A DNA stretch of 46,183 nt from Roseburia porci (GTDB taxonomy: Bacteria; Bacillota; Clostridia; Lachnospirales; Lachnospiraceae), in contig NZ_VUNI01000023.1 of the NCBI RefSeq assembly GCF_009695765.1, positions 1 through 46,183 of the forward strand, in the 5' to 3' direction. The number at the start of each line of letters is the position of its first letter. Position 1 is the first letter of the stretch. This document shows positions 24,362 to 32,899 of this stretch, in pieces. The position numbers and the translations under genes are program-made. Below the pieces are notes generated by a model. It was given only the letters and a program-made list of their open reading frames with translations. It was not told the origin of the DNA and made no database searches.

Positions 24362-26149
24362 ATGAAAAAATCATTATCTTTTAAATTATCAGCGATTTTT
24401 TCAGGGATTGTTTTAGTTACATGTCTGATTCTTGTCGGCACGTGTGGGTGGATTTTTACCACCACAGAGAAAACGATCAAAGATATCCGTTACGATGACA
24501 TTTTAGACGGATATAAAACAGAGGTAAAATCGCAGGTTCAGTCGGGACTTACCATTGTCCAGTATTACTATGATCAGTATCAGAATGGGCAGATGGATGA
24601 AGATACGGCGAAGACAGAAGCTCTTGAAACACTGAGAAATTTCCGTTATGGAGATGAAGGGGATGGCTACATCTGGGTCGACAGTACAGATTATACGCTT
24701 GTTATGCATCCAATCCTTCCGGAGCAGGAGGGAACGAACCGGCGTGAACTGCAGGATAATAACGGTGTCATGATCATTCAGGAGATCATGAAAGTCGCAC
24801 AGCAGGGCGGCGGATTCAATGAATTCATTTTTACCAAATCAGATGGAAAAACAGAAGCACCTAAGATCGCATACAGCCAGGAATTTGAGCCGTGGAACTG
24901 GGTGCTTACAACGGGATGTTATACAGATGATATCAACGCCAATATTGATTCCAGTGACAATACAAAGCAGATTTCCAAAACATTCCGGACAAACATATAT
25001 GAACTGACAGCGGAAAGTGTTGTATTAATTATCGTAATGATCGTTATTACATTCCTGATTATTAAACGGGTGATCAAAGTACTTGATGTTGTAAAAGGAA
25101 AACTGGAAAGTATTTCTTCCGGAGATCTTACCGGCGCGATCGACAGCAAATATGCAAAACGCACAGATGAGCTCGGTTCCATGGTGCAGAATGCCAATAA
25201 ATCCATGGAAAACTTCAGCGGAATCATTAAGGACAGCGTATTGATTTCGAAAAAAGTAACCGATGCCGGAGACAATGTAAAGAATATGACAGAGACCGCA
25301 CTTGAAGCAACCGGTCAGATCGAAAAAGCGATTGAAGGTGTTGCAACGGAAGCAACCCGTCAGGTTCAGGCAATTGATAATATGCACAAAACCGTTTTGA
25401 AGATTCAGGATGGCGCAAACGACATCACTTCTGCAACCGAAACGATCAATAAATGCACAGAAGAATTAAGCCTGAATTCCGGCAACATGAAAAAGCATAT
25501 TGAAGCAATGTCCAAGGGCAGTGGAGAAATGACAGAAAATGTTTCTACGATTGCATCACAAATTGCAGAGACAAACCAGACAATTGAGAAAATGTCCGAG
25601 ATTCTGTCCAGCATCGAAGAGATTGCTTCAGAAACAAATCTGCTTGCACTGAATGCGTCTATAGAGGCAGCCAGAGCCGGTGAAGCTGGTAAAGGTTTTG
25701 CAGTAGTCGCAGACAGTATTAAGGGATTATCAGAGAATACATCGAAAGAACTTGAACGCATCAAAACGATCATTACATCACTTGTAACCGGATTTGATGA
25801 GTGTGCACGGTGTATTGATCTGGTTGTAAACAGCAATGAGACTAATATTAACGATACCAAAGAAGTGATCACAGCATTCTCACTGATTGAAGCAGGAATC
25901 TCAGAAACCAATGACAAGATCGAGAAGATTTCATCGGTTATCTCCGATACGATGGATGAGATCAATTCTGTTTCTACACAGGTTGAAGAGGTTGAAGGAA
26001 GTGCTGAAAGTACGGCAGCAGCAAGTCAGCAGGTAACGGCTTCCACAGAGGAACTGACATCACTCATGAACTCCGTTGAAGGAGATATTTCAGAACTGGC
26101 TTCAAGTTCGCATGAACTGGAAAAGAAGATGAACCGGTTTACGGTATAA
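24362..26149 (+). CDS. methyl-accepting chemotaxis protein with single Cache domain
   Basis: This 595-residue chemoreceptor has a first membrane helix (about 10-32), an extracellular single Cache domain (about 40-190, with DGYIWVDS and [10 protein letters not shown]), a second helix (about 198-220), HAMP (about 222-275) and a long signalling coiled coil. The invariant hairpin tip [18 protein letters not shown] lies near residue 425. It would sense a small ligand directly and control CheA. The gene is monocistronic with its own promoter. Its Cache domain resembles those binding small organic acids, but the ligand cannot be read from sequence. Confidence 0.9.
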   Translation: MKKSLSFKLSAIFSGIVLVTCLILVGTCGWIFTTTEKTIKDIRYDDILDGYKTEVKSQVQSGLTIVQYYYDQYQNGQMDEDTAKTEALETLRNFRYGDEGDGYIWVDSTDYTLVMHPILPEQEGTNRRELQDNNGVMIIQEIMKVAQQGGGFNEFIFTKSDGKTEAPKIAYSQEFEPWNWVLTTGCYTDDINANIDSSDNTKQISKTFRTNIYELTAESVVLIIVMIVITFLIIKRVIKVLDVVKGKLESISSGDLTGAIDSKYAKRTDELGSMVQNANKSMENFSGIIKDSVLISKKVTDAGDNVKNMTETALEATGQIEKAIEGVATEATRQVQAIDNMHKTVLKIQDGANDITSATETINKCTEELSLNSGNMKKHIEAMSKGSGEMTENVSTIASQIAETNQTIEKMSEILSSIEEIASETNLLALNASIEAARAGEAGKGFAVVADSIKGLSENTSKELERIKTIITSLVTGFDECARCIDLVVNSNETNINDTKEVITAFSLIEAGISETNDKIEKISSVISDTMDEINSVSTQVEEVEGSAESTAAASQQVTASTEELTSLMNSVEGDISELASSSHELEKKMNRFTV

Positions 26150-26249
26150 AGAATCAGTTTTAAGGAAATCTTAAGGCAGACCCCATTAAACATTAAATGT
26201 GAAAATATACAATAAAAGCTATAAAATGTATAAAGGAGTTTTATAGCAT

Positions 26250-27158
26250 ATGGAGAAGAAAAAACTGATCAAAAACAAAATTGTTGACACACTTCCAATG
26301 TTGTATCTGGAAACGTTTATTCTGATGTTCCTGGGGCAGTTTCTGGGTGGACTTGTAATCGGAGTGCCATTCCAGCTTGGGTTTATGCTGAATACAAAGA
26401 TGCGGGAATCGGCATTTTTGAATACGGCGTATATGTACGTGATCTTTCTTGGAATCTGGGCAGTAGCGATTTTCTGGATTCTGATCAAAAAACGGAATCG
26501 TCCGATCATACAGGCGATCGGAACCAAGCCACAGGGGAATAATTGGAAATATCTGCTTTTGGGAACGGTTCTGGGATTTGTGATGAATGGCTGCTGTATT
26601 CTGGTCGCATGGCTTCATAAGGATATTGCACTGACATACGATGCTTTTCATCTGGCATCGTTTATTGGAATATTTGTTACTGTATTTATCCAGTCCTCTG
26701 CGGAGGAGCTTTTGTGCCGTGGTTTTCTGTATCAGAAGCTTCGCAGAAGTTATCAGAAACCGGTAGTTGCGATCGTGGGCAATTCATTATTTTTTGCATT
26801 TCTGCATTTATTCAACGATGGGGTAACAATTCTGTCGCTGATTAATATTTTTCTGGTGGGAATTTTGTTTTCACTGCTGGTATATTATATGGACAGCATC
26901 TGGTGTGCATTTGCACTGCATACGGCATGGAATTTTACCCAGAATATCATCTTTGGCCTGCCAAACAGCGGTATGATGGTTCCATATTCGGTATTTAAGC
27001 TGGATGCTGCAACTGCAGCAAACAGTTTTGCATATGATGTTGGTTTTGGAATTGAAGGAACGATTTTTGCGGATATTGTTTTGCTTGCCGCCTGCATCAT
27101 CATCTATCTGTGGGGCAGAAAACACGGCAAACAGGCATACAATGTCTGGGCAGAATAA
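26250..27158 (+). CDS. CPBP family intramembrane metalloprotease
   Basis: This 302-residue, multi-pass membrane protein (about eight helices) carries the three motifs of CPBP/Abi proteases: EELLCRG at about 152-158, FFAFLHLFND around 182-191 and HTAWN near 225. The glutamates and histidines should bind the catalytic metal. In other bacteria these proteins process membrane substrates or give immunity to self-made bacteriocins, but no bacteriocin gene is nearby. AAAGGAG precedes the ATG. It converges on the degV gene. Confidence 0.87.
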   Translation: MEKKKLIKNKIVDTLPMLYLETFILMFLGQFLGGLVIGVPFQLGFMLNTKMRESAFLNTAYMYVIFLGIWAVAIFWILIKKRNRPIIQAIGTKPQGNNWKYLLLGTVLGFVMNGCCILVAWLHKDIALTYDAFHLASFIGIFVTVFIQSSAEELLCRGFLYQKLRRSYQKPVVAIVGNSLFFAFLHLFNDGVTILSLINIFLVGILFSLLVYYMDSIWCAFALHTAWNFTQNIIFGLPNSGMMVPYSVFKLDAATAANSFAYDVGFGIEGTIFADIVLLAACIIIYLWGRKHGKQAYNVWAE

Positions 27159-27196
27159 ATTGTGTATACAGAATCGGAAAAGAAGAAGGCCGGGGA

Positions 27197-28093
27197 TTAT
27201 TTTGTTAATTCACGGTCTTTTCCCATGAAAAAGACAGCCACAGTGTCTGGTCCGGCGTGGCTTCCTGTGCAAAAATCGTAGGAAGTGTTAATGAAGCCAC
27301 GCACTGGAATACGGCTTTTTATTGCGTTCATTACGTAGAGGGAGTCCTCGTAAGCATCGGCGTGTGCGACGCCAAGAATCTGACCGGCTGGATCTACAAT
27401 GTTATTGCAGGTGAGCTCGACCAGTTCATTTAAGGCAGCTTTGCGTCCGCGGCAGTTTTTGTAAGAGACGATAAAGCCATCCTGACTGCCCTGTAAGATC
27501 GGCTTGATCTTTAACATATTGCCAATGGTGGCAACGGAGCTTTTCAGTCTTCCTGTTTTCGATAGATATTTCAGGTCTCCAACCGTAAAAATGCCGTTCA
27601 TTCTGGCCGGATAGGTTTCAAGAATGTCAGCCACTTCATCCAGTTCCATGCCTTTTGCACGGAACTCACTTGCATAAATGGCTAAAAGTCCCTGACCAAG
27701 GGAGGCATTTAAAGAGTCAATCAGACGGATTTTACGGTTGTTGATCGGATGTTCCATCAGATCTTCCGCAGCCAGGCGGGCAGAATTGTAGTTTCCGCTG
27801 ATGTTTTTGCTCAACGAGAAATACAGTACATCCTGATTATTTTCCATTGTTTTCTGAAAAGCTTCTTCAAAATCGGCGGTGCTGATCAGCCCGGTTTTGA
27901 TCTCACAACCGGCGCGCATGGCATTATAGTATTCGGCGCCTTTTTCCCGTTCTTCTTGCGGAGTAAGATCCGGGGTGTAGCAGACGAGCTCCTTTCCATT
28001 TACATAATTTACGAATGATAATACGTGAATATTATATTGTTTTGCGATTGTGGCAGGTATATTTGCTGCAGAATCAACAAAAATCTGAAACAT
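27197..28093 (-). CDS. DegV family fatty-acid-binding protein
   Basis: This 298-residue protein starts MFQIFVDSAANIP, the typical DegV opening with the D-S motif. It includes FSLSKNISGNYNSA (phosphate-proximal Ser region), DSLNASLGQG and GDLKYLSKTGRL, all conserved in the family. DegV (FakB-like) proteins bind a fatty acid and present it to a kinase (FakA) for phosphorylation. The length is normal. No fakA gene lies in this window. It is downstream of, and on the same strand as, the MATE gene, 78 bases away. Confidence 0.85.
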   Translation of the reverse strand: MFQIFVDSAANIPATIAKQYNIHVLSFVNYVNGKELVCYTPDLTPQEEREKGAEYYNAMRAGCEIKTGLISTADFEEAFQKTMENNQDVLYFSLSKNISGNYNSARLAAEDLMEHPINNRKIRLIDSLNASLGQGLLAIYASEFRAKGMELDEVADILETYPARMNGIFTVGDLKYLSKTGRLKSSVATIGNMLKIKPILQGSQDGFIVSYKNCRGRKAALNELVELTCNNIVDPAGQILGVAHADAYEDSLYVMNAIKSRIPVRGFINTSYDFCTGSHAGPDTVAVFFMGKDRELTK

Positions 28094-28171
28094 ATGCAGT
28101 CTCCTTTTTCTTTTTTATAAGTATCTCCAAATTTTAACGATTTAAAACGAATGCCGATACAGGCAGACGGA

Positions 28172-29521
28172 TCAGTCTATCACATGGTGATTCAGCCATT
28201 TTCTCGAATGAAAACGGATGCTGAATATGATGGCGCGAAGTGTCCAGTCACAGAACATGCCGATCCACACGGCAATTGGTCCAAAGCCCCATACACGGCA
28301 GAGGTAAATACACAGGCTTACCCGGCAAAGCCACATCGTACAGCAGGAAGTGATCATTGAGAATTTTACATCACCTGCGGAACGCATTCCATATGGCGGA
28401 ATAAATGCGAGAACCCATGAGAGTGGTTTTACAATGGTAATGAATGTGACCATGGACAGGCACAGTTTTGCGCTGGCAGGCTCCATTCCGGCGATGATCG
28501 TAATCGGTTTTGTCAGTGCAAAAACAAGAAGGCAGCTTGCAATGACGACGGCTTCTGCAAGCCAGGACAGCTTCTTGATATAGTAGATCGCTTCATCTTG
28601 GCGGTTGGCACCGAGACATTGGCCGACTACGGTCATAAGGCCGATTCCGATTCCAATCGCGGCAATTCCGTTTAGATTTTCCAGAATATTGGTCATTGCC
28701 TGTGCTGCAATGGCAACGGTTCCAAGGGTAGAAACCGTGGACTGGATCGCGAGTTTTCCAAACTGAAACATACTGTTTTCGATTCCAGATGGAATGCCGA
28801 TAAACAGTATCTTTTTAATAAGATGAAAATCAGGACGTATCGAGAAATAATTCCGGATAGAAATTGGTGCGTGATCGCTTCTGAGCTGCCAGATAACAAC
28901 AACTGCGCAGAAAATACGTGATACAAGCGTTGAGATTGCAGCACCTTCTACGCCCATTTGAAATCCGAAAATTAAGACCGCATTTCCGGCGATATTCATG
29001 AAATTCGAAATCACAGAGATGATCATAGGATTCCGGCTGTTATTTTGCGAACGCATGATGGATGCGCCGGCGTCATACAGTCCGATAAACGGAAACGAAA
29101 GCAGTGTAAACAGAAAGTAGATCTGTGAATTGGTCATGACATCGGGCTCTACTTTGCCGAAGATCAGACGAAGAAGCGGATCTCGGAAAATCAGACAGAA
29201 TGCGGACAGCATTACGGAAAGAACGACCATGACAAAAAGTACCTGCTGTGCAGAACGATTGGCTTCTTTCTGGTTTTTGCTTCCAAGATACTGGGAACAT
29301 AAAATGGCGCCTCCAGCCGACAGGGCTGACAATGCCTGAATGACAAGAATATTGATGGAATCCACGAGTGACACTGCAGATATGGCAGCAGAGCCGATAT
29401 TGCTTACCATCATGGTGTCTGCTGTTCCCATTAAAGACGAAAGCAGCTGTTCCACGATGATCGGGATCAGCAGTTTCCTTAAATCCAGATTGTTATATAA
29501 ATGATGCGTGTTATTTTGCAT
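28172..29521 (-). CDS. MATE family efflux transporter
   Basis: This 449-residue protein has the twelve-helix layout of MATE exporters, in two similar halves. It contains typical segments such as QLLSSLMGTADTMMVSNIGSAA near the N terminus and GAGASIMR-like DAGASIMRSQNNSRNP near 140. MATE proteins expel drugs or organic cations in exchange for H+ or Na+. The length is standard, and the substrate is unknown. It could be co-transcribed with degV. Confidence 0.88.
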   Translation of the reverse strand: MQNNTHHLYNNLDLRKLLIPIIVEQLLSSLMGTADTMMVSNIGSAAISAVSLVDSINILVIQALSALSAGGAILCSQYLGSKNQKEANRSAQQVLFVMVVLSVMLSAFCLIFRDPLLRLIFGKVEPDVMTNSQIYFLFTLLSFPFIGLYDAGASIMRSQNNSRNPMIISVISNFMNIAGNAVLIFGFQMGVEGAAISTLVSRIFCAVVVIWQLRSDHAPISIRNYFSIRPDFHLIKKILFIGIPSGIENSMFQFGKLAIQSTVSTLGTVAIAAQAMTNILENLNGIAAIGIGIGLMTVVGQCLGANRQDEAIYYIKKLSWLAEAVVIASCLLVFALTKPITIIAGMEPASAKLCLSMVTFITIVKPLSWVLAFIPPYGMRSAGDVKFSMITSCCTMWLCRVSLCIYLCRVWGFGPIAVWIGMFCDWTLRAIIFSIRFHSRKWLNHHVID

Positions 29522-29688
29522 TGTTTATCGCTCCCCTGTATTTCAGATATTATAGCACATTATTTTCTGACTTTGGGAGTTCAGTAGAATTTTCATACAC
29601 AAAAAGGAATTCTGTTTCATCCAATAGTTCCATTGTTTTGGCATTGCAAGAGTGCGGCGGAATGTGATAGACTTGGGTTAAAGAAAAG

Positions 29689-29720
29689 ACACAAGGGGCA
29701 GCAGGTTCCTTGTGTTTTTT
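29689..29720 (+). terminator. hairpin with six T in the leader of the DUF4230 genes
   Basis: ACACAAGG (29689-29696) pairs with CCTTGTGT (29708-29715) and TTTTT continues the end. It is a textbook terminator, yet it sits just 40 bases before the first DUF4230 start. It may end a short leader RNA or act as an attenuator. Confidence 0.65.
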
Positions 29721-29759
29721 GTAAAGATAGCGGACGGCGTTACGAAGGAGAAAAGGTGG

Positions 29760-30440
29760 ATGAAAGAGGAACGTGAAGAAAACATACGTATCAATGGGGA
29801 AAATTACGTAAAAGAGAAAAACCAATTTCCCAAATGGACAATTCCGGTGATTGTGCTCCTGATACTTGCAGTTGTTGTTTTTCTGATATATAAAATGTTT
29901 TCCGGAATAGATACAGGAAAGAAAATAGCAGACAGTATCAATGAGAATATTATTGGAACAGAAGGCGAAGTAAATACCATAACGGAATCGACGATCAAGG
30001 ATGTATTTGAGATCAGCGAGCTTCAGACTGCGGATTACATTTACAATGCGATAACGCCGGTCTGCGATGAAGACGGAGAAACGGTAAAATATTATGTTGC
30101 ATACGAGGGAACTGTGACAGCGGGAATCGATTTTGACAGCATAGACATTGATATCGACCATGATGCGAAAAAGATCACGATCACAGTGCCGGATGTGACG
30201 ATCCAGGATGCGGTGGTGAATGCCGGTACACTGGAATATATTTTCAAAAAAGATAAATACAACAACGAAAACGTATTTAAGGAAGCATATGCAAAATGTC
30301 AGGAGGATCTGGACAAAAGAGCGGGTAGTGAGGACAAACTCCTTACGATGGCGAAAGAGAATGCAGATCAGGTGATCGAGGCACTGGTAAGTCCATGGGT
30401 TGAGCAGATAGATCCTGCATATGAGATCGAGGTCAGGTAG
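29760..30440 (+). CDS. DUF4230 membrane-anchored protein
   Basis: This 226-residue protein has a basic cytosolic start, one membrane helix (about 28-47, IPVIVLLILAVVVFLIYKMF) and an extracellular DUF4230 domain (ITESTIKDVFEISELQTADYIYNA, then YEGTVTAGIDFDSI and ITVPDVTI). DUF4230 proteins are widespread in Firmicutes and of unknown function. The start is ATG 29760, with AAGGAG upstream; a longer in-frame start at 29712 lies inside the terminator hairpin and is rejected. It is followed after nine bases by a second DUF4230 protein made as a lipoprotein. Confidence 0.8.
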   Translation: MKEEREENIRINGENYVKEKNQFPKWTIPVIVLLILAVVVFLIYKMFSGIDTGKKIADSINENIIGTEGEVNTITESTIKDVFEISELQTADYIYNAITPVCDEDGETVKYYVAYEGTVTAGIDFDSIDIDIDHDAKKITITVPDVTIQDAVVNAGTLEYIFKKDKYNNENVFKEAYAKCQEDLDKRAGSEDKLLTMAKENADQVIEALVSPWVEQIDPAYEIEVR

Positions 30441-30449
30441 GAGGCTGTT

Positions 30450-31088
30450 ATGAAAAAGAGAGTATTACTTATTATCATGGGAATCCTGTTGTTATCGTTG
30501 GGAGCCTGCTCTATGGAAAAAGAGGACACAGATCAGGCGACACAGGAAGCAGAAGCTGCAACAGAGAGCAGTGCAAAGGCAGTGGTAAATGAAGAGCCGG
30601 ATATTTCCCAGATCCGCTCTATTTGTAAACTGGCAACACTTGAATGCTATTATCACAATGTCGCGAAGTCGGAAAAAGAGGCCGGAAGCGGACTTACACA
30701 CTGGGGTGAATCAGACCGGAAATTCTGGACAGAATACACCGGAGTTGCCAAGATCGGTGTCGATATGTCAAAAGGTGACATGAAGATTAACGGAACCGAG
30801 ATCACAATCTACATGCCGGAGGCAGAGATTCTCAGTATCAAGCCGGATTCCGAATCCGTTTCCACACCGGTTGTTGATACGGACAGCTGGAACAGCAATC
30901 CGATCGATGCGGACGACGTGACCGGTGCAGTCAGCGTTGCACAGGATGATATCTGCGAAAGCATCCAGAATGATTCGAGTCTGCTTGCTAACGCGCAGGA
31001 TCGGGCCAAAAAACTGATTGAAAATTACATTAATCAGCTTGGAGAAGCATCTGGAACAGAATTCACAGTAAAATGGGAAAGTTTGTGA
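30450..31088 (+). CDS. DUF4230-like lipoprotein
   Basis: This 212-residue protein has a lipoprotein signal (LLLSLGAC, Cys20), then an acidic linker and a domain parallel to the upstream protein (SIRSICKLATLECYYHNVAK, YTGVAKIGVDMSKGDMKI, ITIYMPEAEI, then AQDRAKKLIENYINQL). It is probably anchored on the outer face of the membrane. AGGAGG precedes the ATG, nine bases after the first gene. The pair probably arose by duplication and may form a heteromeric surface complex. Confidence 0.75.
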   Translation: MKKRVLLIIMGILLLSLGACSMEKEDTDQATQEAEAATESSAKAVVNEEPDISQIRSICKLATLECYYHNVAKSEKEAGSGLTHWGESDRKFWTEYTGVAKIGVDMSKGDMKINGTEITIYMPEAEILSIKPDSESVSTPVVDTDSWNSNPIDADDVTGAVSVAQDDICESIQNDSSLLANAQDRAKKLIENYINQLGEASGTEFTVKWESL

Positions 31089-31095
31089 TGCAGGA

Positions 31096-31200
31096 ATGCT
31101 GTTATATGCAAAGACGCAGGAACTTACACAGATTGCAGAGCAATTAGATAGAATAGCAGGAGATTATTTTGGAACAGGAATTATACATGGAATTGTTTGA
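31096..31200 (+). pseudogene. possible McrC-like relic
   Basis: A 34-codon open frame reads MLLYAKTQELTQIAEQLDRI and then AGDYFG before the stop. The LLYAKT start and the QLDxIxxxYF end recall the start and end of the C-terminal region of McrC proteins, with the middle missing. No mcrB or full mcrC is present. It has no clear ribosome binding site. The match is from memory of motifs only. Confidence 0.35.
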
Positions 31201-31320
31201 TGTTAGAATCAGATGATAGCAAAGATTATAAGATAGTAGAATAAATTTTTAATTGCGGTTTATGGTTACAATATAAAGAATAGATTTATTGCATATTATA
31301 ATAAAAATGGAGGTAGCGTT

Positions 31321-32787
31321 ATGGGGAAAGACAAGCTGTTTTCTGGTGAATCAAAAAATATTGAATATAAGGTGACAATACCAGATAAAAGTGAAAAATA
31401 CATGAAAACCGTTGTGGCTTTTGCTAATACGCAAGGCGGAAAATTGGTTATAGGCATTGACGATAAAACGCATCAAGTAGTTGGAGTGGATAAGGATAGT
31501 CTTTTTCCGATTATGGATTCGTTGGCAAATGCTATATCTGATTCGTGTGAGCCACAGATAATTCCAGATATTGAACCACAAACGGTTGATGAAAAGACAG
31601 TGATTGTTGTTACCGTAGAGGCAGGAAAAAATCGACCATATTATATTAAGTCCAAGGGCAAAGAAAAAGGAACTTATATTCGTGTCGCAGGAACTTCAAG
31701 ACTTGCTTATCCGGAAAAGATAAGTGAATTGGAGATGGAAGGCGCACGTATTTCATGGGACGAACTAACCTGTGTAGGATATGATGTAACAGAAGCAGCA
31801 ACACAAAATTTGTGCAAAGATATAGAGGATTTTCGTAAAAAAGCTGGTCTTTCGGAACATACTGTTAGTAAGGAACAACTATTTAATTGGAAAATTTTGA
31901 AAAATAAAGATGATAGTGTACTTGCATCTAATGCGTATGTTTTATTGACATCGGATTATTTTCCATTTTCAAAAACGCAATGTGCAGTATTTAAAGGAAC
32001 GGATAGAACAGTATTTTTAGATAAACGGGAGTATACAGGACCGATATATAAACAAATTGAAAGTGCGGTTGATTTTGTTTTAAGAAATATCAGACTTGGA
32101 GCAACGATAGATGGTTTAGTGCGCCGGGAAAGCTATGAACTTCCGCTAGAGGCAATTCGAGAAATGATAATCAATGCTCATTGTCACAGAAATCTGTTAG
32201 ATGAATCGTGTATACAGGTAGCTATTTATGATGATCGTTTGGAAGTGACTTCACCAGGGGGCTTGTATAATGGGCTAACCTATGAAGAAGTAATGAGTGG
32301 TCATTCTAAGATCAGGAATAAGTTGATTGCTAATATTTTTAGTCAGATGGGATTGGTGGAAGCATGGGGAAGCGGTATAAGAAGAATTATAGGTGCTGCC
32401 AGAGAATATAGTCTTCCTGTTCCGACTGTGGAAGTATTTGATGATATGTTTAGAGTTATTTTATTTAGAAATGTGCAGGACAGTGGAAATGGTAGTGATT
32501 TCGGAGTAAATGGTGGAGAAAACTTCGGAGATAATTTCGGAGTAAATGGTGGAGAAAACTTCGGAGATAAAAACAATGTCAGCAAAAACGGACAGAAGGT
32601 GACGGGTACCCAACAGAAAATACTTGATTGCATAGCAGAAGATAAATATATTTCAGCTAAGAAAATAGCAGAGAAAATAGGTATGTCCGGGCGAACTGTT
32701 GAAAATAACATTAAAAAAATGAAAGCGTCAGAGATTTTGGCTCGTCATGGATCACCGAAATCTGGTTATTGGGAGATTATAGAATAA
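31321..32787 (+). CDS. Schlafen/AlbA_2 domain ATP-binding regulator
   Basis: This 488-residue protein of the COG2865 type has an N-terminal AlbA_2/Schlafen domain (FSGESKNIEYK, VVAFANTQGGKLVIGIDD at about 37-54), a GHKL-type ATP-binding fold (EAIREMIINAHCHRNL near 280, LVEAWGSGIRRI near 345), a low-complexity linker (about 393-418) and a C-terminal winged helix (SAKKIAEKIGMSGRTVENNIKKM). These proteins are thought to act as transcriptional or nucleic-acid-binding regulators and are common in accessory regions. The linker contains an exact 12-residue duplication. GGAGG precedes the ATG. An IS66 element is inserted 20 bases after the stop without harming the gene. Confidence 0.85.
   Translation: MGKDKLFSGESKNIEYKVTIPDKSEKYMKTVVAFANTQGGKLVIGIDDKTHQVVGVDKDSLFPIMDSLANAISDSCEPQIIPDIEPQTVDEKTVIVVTVEAGKNRPYYIKSKGKEKGTYIRVAGTSRLAYPEKISELEMEGARISWDELTCVGYDVTEAATQNLCKDIEDFRKKAGLSEHTVSKEQLFNWKILKNKDDSVLASNAYVLLTSDYFPFSKTQCAVFKGTDRTVFLDKREYTGPIYKQIESAVDFVLRNIRLGATIDGLVRRESYELPLEAIREMIINAHCHRNLLDESCIQVAIYDDRLEVTSPGGLYNGLTYEEVMSGHSKIRNKLIANIFSQMGLVEAWGSGIRRIIGAAREYSLPVPTVEVFDDMFRVILFRNVQDSGNGSDFGVNGGENFGDNFGVNGGENFGDKNNVSKNGQKVTGTQQKILDCIAEDKYISAKKIAEKIGMSGRTVENNIKKMKASEILARHGSPKSGYWEIIE
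32499..32570 (+). repeat. 36-bp exact tandem duplication in the AlbA_2 gene
   Basis: Units 32499-32534 and 32535-32570 are identical. Each encodes 12 residues around FGVNGGENFGDN, so copy changes keep the frame. Confidence 0.95.
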
Positions 32788-32799
32788 GTTATGCCTTTA

Positions 32800-32807
32800 T
32801 GGGCAGG
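32800..32807. repeat. 8-bp target site duplication, left
   Basis: TGGGCAGG is repeated at 35016-35023, directly outside the IS ends; 8 bp is the usual value for IS66 elements. Confidence 0.9.
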
Positions 32808-32843
32808 GTTACTGTTCAGTGATTAGCCAAATCCAGTAAATAT

Positions 32844-32896
32844 AAAGGGTACAGTATGTAGTTTGTAAGTATTTCACAAACTTTGCTGTACCCTTT
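32844..32896. terminator. hairpin at the transposase end
   Basis: AAAGGGTACAG pairs with CTGTACCCTTT, with inner pairs AGTTTGT/ACAAACT. It is followed by pyrimidines on both strands, so it may stop transcripts into and out of the IS. Confidence 0.65.
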
Positions 32897-32899
32897 TGC

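Noticed and set aside
25405-25965. 186-codon minus-strand ORF inside the Cache chemoreceptor gene
   Set aside because: It mirrors the repetitive heptad codons of the chemoreceptor, has no ribosome binding site and a low-complexity Ser/Ile-rich product.
29550-30161. 203-codon minus-strand ORF overlapping the DUF4230 gene
   Set aside because: It is antisense to a well-supported gene, crosses the terminator hairpin and has a composition typical of a shadow frame.
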